From Planctomycetota bacterium (GTDB taxonomy: Bacteria > Planctomycetota > UBA8742 > UBA2392): DNA of 64,000 nucleotides. Positions 60,358 to 64,000 of the stretch are shown piece after piece. Numbering within the stretch: the first letter of the stretch is position 1; every line of letters begins with the position of its first letter. Both the position numbers and the translations under genes were made by a program. The DNA is taken from contig JADJRK010000001.1 of NCBI GenBank assembly GCA_016712285.1, forward strand, positions 1,612,001-1,676,000. Reading direction: 5' to 3'. The notes under the pieces are model-generated. The model did no database searches. It was not told where the DNA came from and worked only from the letters and a program-made list of their open reading frames with translations.

Positions 60358-61449
60358 ATGCAGAGCCCGATCAAACTCATCAAGACCTACGCGAGCTTCG
60401 TGAAGTTCGCCCACACCGTGTTCGCGCTGCCGTTCGCGATCGTCGGCATGGCCGCCGCATATGCATTGCCGACCGCGTTCGTGACCCCGCGACACGTGCC
60501 GGGCATGGGTCCCGGGCTGGAAAGCTTTGATCAGCACATGCACTTTTCGTGGCTGCTGCTGGCGCTGATCCTTTGCTGCATGGTCGGGGCCCGGACATGC
60601 GCCATGGCGCTCAACCGCATTCTCGACCGGCGCATCGACGCTGCCAACCCACGCACCGCCGGGCGCGAACTGCCTGCGGGCAAGATGACGCTGGCTCAGG
60701 CATGGACGCTGGCGGGGCTTGCCGCGCTTTTCTACTTCAGTGCGTGTTTCACGATCAGCCCGGTCGTCGCGTGGCTCAGCCCGATTCCGATCACTCTGAT
60801 GTCGATCTATCCCCTGATGAAACGGCTGACGGCGTTGTGCCACGTCGTGCTGGGCGCAAGTCTCGGGCTTGCGCCGGTGGGTGCTTGGGTGGCGGTGCGC
60901 GCCATGTCAGGCTACGGGCCTGATCCAGCCGAATTCTTTGACGCTGCCGCCGGCTGGCGCGCGGAACTCTTCGGCCGCGACGTCATGGCCTTCGGGCTTG
61001 GCTGGGGCGCGGTGTCCGAGGTTGCGCCGTGGCTGCTGGGCGGCGCGGTGCTGCTGTGGGTCGCCGGGTTTGACATCATCTATGCGCTACAGGACGACGA
61101 GTTCGACCGCACCCATCGCCTGCATTCAATCCCGGCGAAGTTCGGCCGGCGGGGCGCACTCTGGATCAGCCGCGGCATGCACGCGCTTGGCGCCGCCCTG
61201 TTCTTTGCCTTCGTGTATGTGCTGCTCAACCCGGCCCCGTTGGGCAACGGCATGGATGTTTCGCAGTACACCCAGCTTGCTGCGTGGGTCTGGGCTGCAC
61301 CGTGCCTGATGCTGGTGGGCATGCTTTACCAGCACTCGCTGGTAAAGCCGCACGACCTGTCGCGCGTGAACCTCGCGTTCTTCACGGTGAACGGAGTGAT
61401 CAGCGTCGGGTTTGGCGCGATCTTCGTGGCGGCATGGCTGCTGAGCTGA
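60358..61449 (+). CDS. UbiA-family prenyltransferase
   Basis: A 363-residue membrane protein with about nine helices. The first prenyl-diphosphate site is ALNRILDRRIDAANPRTAGR (N-x3-D-x3-D) and the second is YALQDDEFDRTHRLHSIPAKFG. The family joins polyprenyl chains to aromatic rings for quinones. The 4-hydroxybenzoate-type sequence fits UbiA or the MqnP protein of the futalosine menaquinone route; which one cannot be decided. An insertion of about 45 residues near 185-230 lengthens the protein. It lies 61 bases after the polyketide-like cluster but may be unrelated. Confidence 0.88.
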   Translation: MQSPIKLIKTYASFVKFAHTVFALPFAIVGMAAAYALPTAFVTPRHVPGMGPGLESFDQHMHFSWLLLALILCCMVGARTCAMALNRILDRRIDAANPRTAGRELPAGKMTLAQAWTLAGLAALFYFSACFTISPVVAWLSPIPITLMSIYPLMKRLTALCHVVLGASLGLAPVGAWVAVRAMSGYGPDPAEFFDAAAGWRAELFGRDVMAFGLGWGAVSEVAPWLLGGAVLLWVAGFDIIYALQDDEFDRTHRLHSIPAKFGRRGALWISRGMHALGAALFFAFVYVLLNPAPLGNGMDVSQYTQLAAWVWAAPCLMLVGMLYQHSLVKPHDLSRVNLAFFTVNGVISVGFGAIFVAAWLLS

Positions 61450-61472
61450 GCGACGACTGGCCGGTTGCGCCA

Positions 61473-62912
61473 TTAGTAATTCGCTAGCACCCACTCACGC
61501 CATTCGGCTTCGATCTCTTCGACCTTCTTGCCAAAATGCGTTTCGATGTTGGTGAGCCGCGCTTCCTTTTCTTCCCCCGGGCTGGCGAGGTACTTGCGCG
61601 TTGCGTCGGGGTAGTTGCTGAACCAGAACTCCATCAGGCTGAACGACTTGGCCGCTGCTTCCATGGTCATGTCGTTCGTTTCGAAATTCACAATGCGGCT
61701 GAGCGGCAGGTCGCGCTTTAGCGTGACTTCGCGCAGGATGGCTTCGCGCAGGTGGTCCGGCGTGCCGGACTTCTTGTTCAGCTCAGGCATCGTGGTGTGG
61801 CTGCTGGCAGTGGCGCCCTGCTTGATCAGTGAGTAGCGCGTGGTGATGCACGTGCCCAGCGTCTGCGACGTGATCAGGTAGCTGAAGCCGGTTTCCACCC
61901 AGGGTTGCGTCAGGCGCCCGTTGCGTCTGTTGGTATTCATGACGTTGATGGCGATGGTGTTGGCGATCATGTCATCCGCGCCGGCGTCAGAGTTACTGCG
62001 GCACAGGAAGCCCCAGGGCTTGCTTTGCCCGTGGCCGGCGAGCTTCTTGCCGAATGCCAGCTCGTCGCCGGTCAGCTTCAGGACCTTTTCAAGCATTGCG
62101 TCGTACTCGGCCACACTCTGGAAATGCGTGATCGTGTAGCGATGCGTGCCGAATGGCGCTTCAACGCCCAGCAACTCCATGGCGCGCGTGATGGCCGCTT
62201 CGCCGTTGCGGTGCATCAACTTGGCGCGCGTGTCGTCATACGTGGTGCGCGCCATCAGCCACTTGCTGGCGCGGCGCGTGAACTTGACGCCGATTTCTTT
62301 GGCTTGCTCGTCTTCTTCGGTGACCTCGTCGCCGAACGTACCCTTGGCCACATGGGCTGTGCCCTCTTCGCGCCACTTCTTCGCGAAGCCGGGCATCCAG
62401 TCTTCACCCAGCTTCTCGTGGCCGCGCAGCTTGCGCGCAGCCGCATCGTCGGGCGCATACGTCAGCACGTCGCTGGCCAGGATGCGCGCCGCGCGCGTGT
62501 CGCCGGCTGACGTTGCCGCCTGCACCTGCTTGCGGGCCCGGTCGGCGCACTTTTCGAAGTTCTTGGCCTTCAACTCATCGGGCTTCTTGCGTGCCTCAAT
62601 TTTCTCGGACGGCTTCAGCGGCGATTTCTCGGGCATGGGCTCATCGTCAACCCACGCGTCGCCCTTCTTCTTCATGCCAAGGCCTCGACGTGCCTTGCCG
62701 TGATCGGGCATCAGCTCGATCGCGCGCAGGTATTGCTGGCGCGCGTCTTCAAACAGCTGCACTTTCTTGTACTCGTCGCCCACCTCGGTGTGCTTGTCCG
62801 CGAAAAAGTCCCAAAGCTTGGCGCGCTGCGCATCAAGATCATAGGCTGGTTGCGCGTTCACGTGGGCGATGCACGCCAGCAGGGCAATGAAACTCAGCAG
62901 TGCTGTTCTCAT
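61473..62912 (-). CDS. Secreted TPR-like protein of unknown function, paralogue of 23399-24790
   Basis: A 479-residue protein with a signal peptide (about 1-20, ending HVNAQ). A helical segment FEDARQQYLRAIELMPDHGKARRGLGM resembles a TPR and continues KKKGDAWVDDEPMPEKSPL, as in its paralogue. The C-terminal about 280 residues contain an unassigned domain (HRYTITHFQSVAEYDAMLEKVLKLTGDEL, then MEAAAKSFSLMEFWFSNYPDATRKYL). No enzyme motif was recognised. It is divergent from the GNAT gene with only 45 bases between the two starts. Confidence 0.7.
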   Translation of the reverse strand: MRTALLSFIALLACIAHVNAQPAYDLDAQRAKLWDFFADKHTEVGDEYKKVQLFEDARQQYLRAIELMPDHGKARRGLGMKKKGDAWVDDEPMPEKSPLKPSEKIEARKKPDELKAKNFEKCADRARKQVQAATSAGDTRAARILASDVLTYAPDDAAARKLRGHEKLGEDWMPGFAKKWREEGTAHVAKGTFGDEVTEEDEQAKEIGVKFTRRASKWLMARTTYDDTRAKLMHRNGEAAITRAMELLGVEAPFGTHRYTITHFQSVAEYDAMLEKVLKLTGDELAFGKKLAGHGQSKPWGFLCRSNSDAGADDMIANTIAINVMNTNRRNGRLTQPWVETGFSYLITSQTLGTCITTRYSLIKQGATASSHTTMPELNKKSGTPDHLREAILREVTLKRDLPLSRIVNFETNDMTMEAAAKSFSLMEFWFSNYPDATRKYLASPGEEKEARLTNIETHFGKKVEEIEAEWREWVLANY

Positions 62913-62957
62913 GACAAGACCCTTTGCAACCCCAAACCGTCTACTATCAAAGTAGCC

Positions 62958-63449
62958 ATGAAGATTCGACCCTTACAGAAGAATGATGCCCCTGCATGGA
63001 GAAACCTGCGGCTGCGCATGCTGGGTGAACACCCCGAGGCCTTCGGCGAACACGTAGACGACTTTCGCAAGCGCGACGAGCCGAACGTTGAGCAAATGAT
63101 GCTCGGCGGCCACGTCCACGGTGCATTTCTGGACGAAACGCTTGTAGGGTCAGCCGGCTGGCACTCGCAGCAGGGCGCCAAGCGCGCACACATCGGCGTG
63201 ATCTGGGGCATGTATGTCGCGCCAGAGGCGCGCTCGCGGGGCATAGGCGGCGCACTGCTGGACACGATGCTGGCGGAAATTCGCGCAGGCGGTTGCAGCA
63301 TCGCGCAACTGGGGGTGTCCGAGGCGAACAACGTCGCACGGCAACTTTACGAGTCCGCGGGATTTGCAGCCTGGGGACGCGAGGAAGCGGCGCTATGCAT
63401 CGACGGACGCATGGTCGCGGAGTACCACATGTGGCGGCGCCTGGACTGA
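62958..63449 (+). CDS. GNAT family N-acetyltransferase
   Basis: A 163-residue acetyltransferase of the GNAT superfamily. The acetyl-CoA motif is VIWGMYVAPEARSRGIGGALLDTMLAEI (R/Q-x-x-G-x-G/A), and the C-terminal LGVSEANNVARQLYESAGFAAWGREEAAL is typical. Unusually, the gene has little leader: the ATG at 62958 sits 45 bases from a divergent start. The substrate is unknown. It meets the amine oxidase gene tail to tail. Confidence 0.9.
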   Translation: MKIRPLQKNDAPAWRNLRLRMLGEHPEAFGEHVDDFRKRDEPNVEQMMLGGHVHGAFLDETLVGSAGWHSQQGAKRAHIGVIWGMYVAPEARSRGIGGALLDTMLAEIRAGGCSIAQLGVSEANNVARQLYESAGFAAWGREEAALCIDGRMVAEYHMWRRLD

Positions 63450-64000
63450 CTACTTGGCAACGCGCGCCAGAATTTCCTCTGCCGCAACCCTGCCGGTCTC
63501 GGCGGCGCCTTGCATAAAGCCCTGGAAATCTTCACTGCAATGCTCGCCGGCAAACAGCAGGTTCCCCACGGGCTCAATCTCGTGGCCGGCAATCGTCGTC
63601 CACTGCCCGGGCCGATAGCAGGCGTAACTGCCCTTCGTGAACGCGTGGCTGGGCCAGTGCATGCGGAACACCTTGTTGTCCCATGCTTCGTTGCTGCCGG
63701 CGAACACCTGGTCAAATCCGGGCAGCAGCCGCTCCACCTGCTCTCGCGGCGTGCCTTTGCCGACGGACACGCCCGGCGTGCCGCCGCTGTACAGGGTAAT
63801 GCCGCCGTGGCCCGTGCCCTGCATGCGGGAGTTATCCCAGCCCAACTGGAACGGCTGGTCGCTGAACACGTTGCCTGATGCCTTGGCGGCCCGCCACGGC
63901 CGCGACTTCACGCCTGCAATAACCTTGGCGTTGGTTCCGTAGCCAAGCTCGTTGATACACAGGCGCTTTTCATCCGGCATTTCGATCTTGAGCTCGACAT
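63450..64000 (-). CDS. Flavin amine oxidase, N-terminus beyond window
   Basis: The visible C-terminal 183 residues belong to a flavin-containing amine oxidase (monoamine-oxidase-like). WRAAKASGNVFSDQPFQLGWDNSRM and FRMHWPSHAFTKGSYACYRPGQWTT line the substrate side. GNLLFAGEHCSEDFQGFMQGAAETGRVAAEEIL is the second FAD-binding segment near the C-terminus. The frame is open to the right edge, so the FAD-binding N-terminus lies outside the window. The substrate is unknown. Confidence 0.85.
   Translation of the reverse strand, partial: VELKIEMPDEKRLCINELGYGTNAKVIAGVKSRPWRAAKASGNVFSDQPFQLGWDNSRMQGTGHGGITLYSGGTPGVSVGKGTPREQVERLLPGFDQVFAGSNEAWDNKVFRMHWPSHAFTKGSYACYRPGQWTTIAGHEIEPVGNLLFAGEHCSEDFQGFMQGAAETGRVAAEEILARVAK

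Noticed and set aside
60358..61449. UbiA prenyltransferase as a member of the polyketide-like cluster
   Set aside because: It is only 61 bases away, but UbiA/MqnP is a normal quinone gene and no prenylated polyene context is visible. I left it outside the cluster.

Overview
The window is GC-rich, gene-dense bacterial chromosome on both strands. I saw no rRNA, tRNA, CRISPR array, transposase or prophage. KdsB (Kdo for LPS), lipoproteins, an RND/MMPL exporter and a DsbD-type protein point to a Gram-negative envelope. The Ser/Thr kinase, large secreted unknown proteins, HEAT-repeat lipoprotein, ECF sigma with FecR-type partner, archaeal-type phosphoglycerate mutase and UbiA-type prenyltransferase fit Planctomycetota or a related PVC lineage. 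That placement is inference; no phylogenetic marker was run.

Layout. 0-16 kb: M50-type peptidase (cut by the edge), PIG-L deacetylase, PAS-GGDEF diguanylate cyclase, kdsB, Ser/Thr kinase, then a minus-strand block of secreted proteins (two tandem paralogues, a giant GspK/prepilin-like protein with a LamG-like C-terminus, a VWA protein). 16-21 kb: HEAT lipoprotein and an isolated nuoJKL. 21-30 kb, minus strand: a DsbD-like selenoprotein, a diguanylate cyclase coupled to it, a secreted unknown, purH and a CPBP protease. 30-43 kb: apgM-hpt, small genes (HxPGHY-repeat protein, BFD ferredoxin, EVE protein), a hydroxyacid dehydrogenase, a response regulator, a membrane HTH protein, a second selenoprotein, hemC, a nuclease-like gene pair and metB. 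43-47 kb: a long non-coding stretch, rpsD, and an ECF sigma/FecR pair. 47-60 kb: a type II fatty-acid/polyketide cluster resembling aryl-polyene clusters (two acyl carrier proteins, two ketosynthases, one chain-length-factor-like ketosynthase, ketoreductase, dehydratase, LolA-like lipoprotein, MMPL exporter, CrtISO-like oxidoreductase, acyltransferase-C45 fusion). 60-64 kb: UbiA prenyltransferase, a secreted unknown, a GNAT acetyltransferase and the C-terminus of an amine oxidase.

The two strongest discoveries are in-frame UGA codons that look like selenocysteine. In the DsbD-like protein (UGA at 26959-26961) the codon takes the first position of the C-terminal CxxC, giving U-K-N-C, and the frame continues for 99 codons. 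In a secreted thioredoxin-like protein (UGA at 38486-38488) it gives a C-x-x-x-U motif and the frame continues for 271 codons. Both have a short hairpin with G in the apical loop at the spacing expected of bacterial SECIS elements. Gene callers would split or truncate both.

The other candidate system is the 47-60 kb cluster. It lacks the adenylation, ammonia-lyase, methyltransferase and glycosyltransferase genes usual in aryl-polyene clusters. It carries instead a PlsC-C45-TPR fusion and, between two ketosynthases, a GxxExxY-family protein whose nuclease residues are lost.
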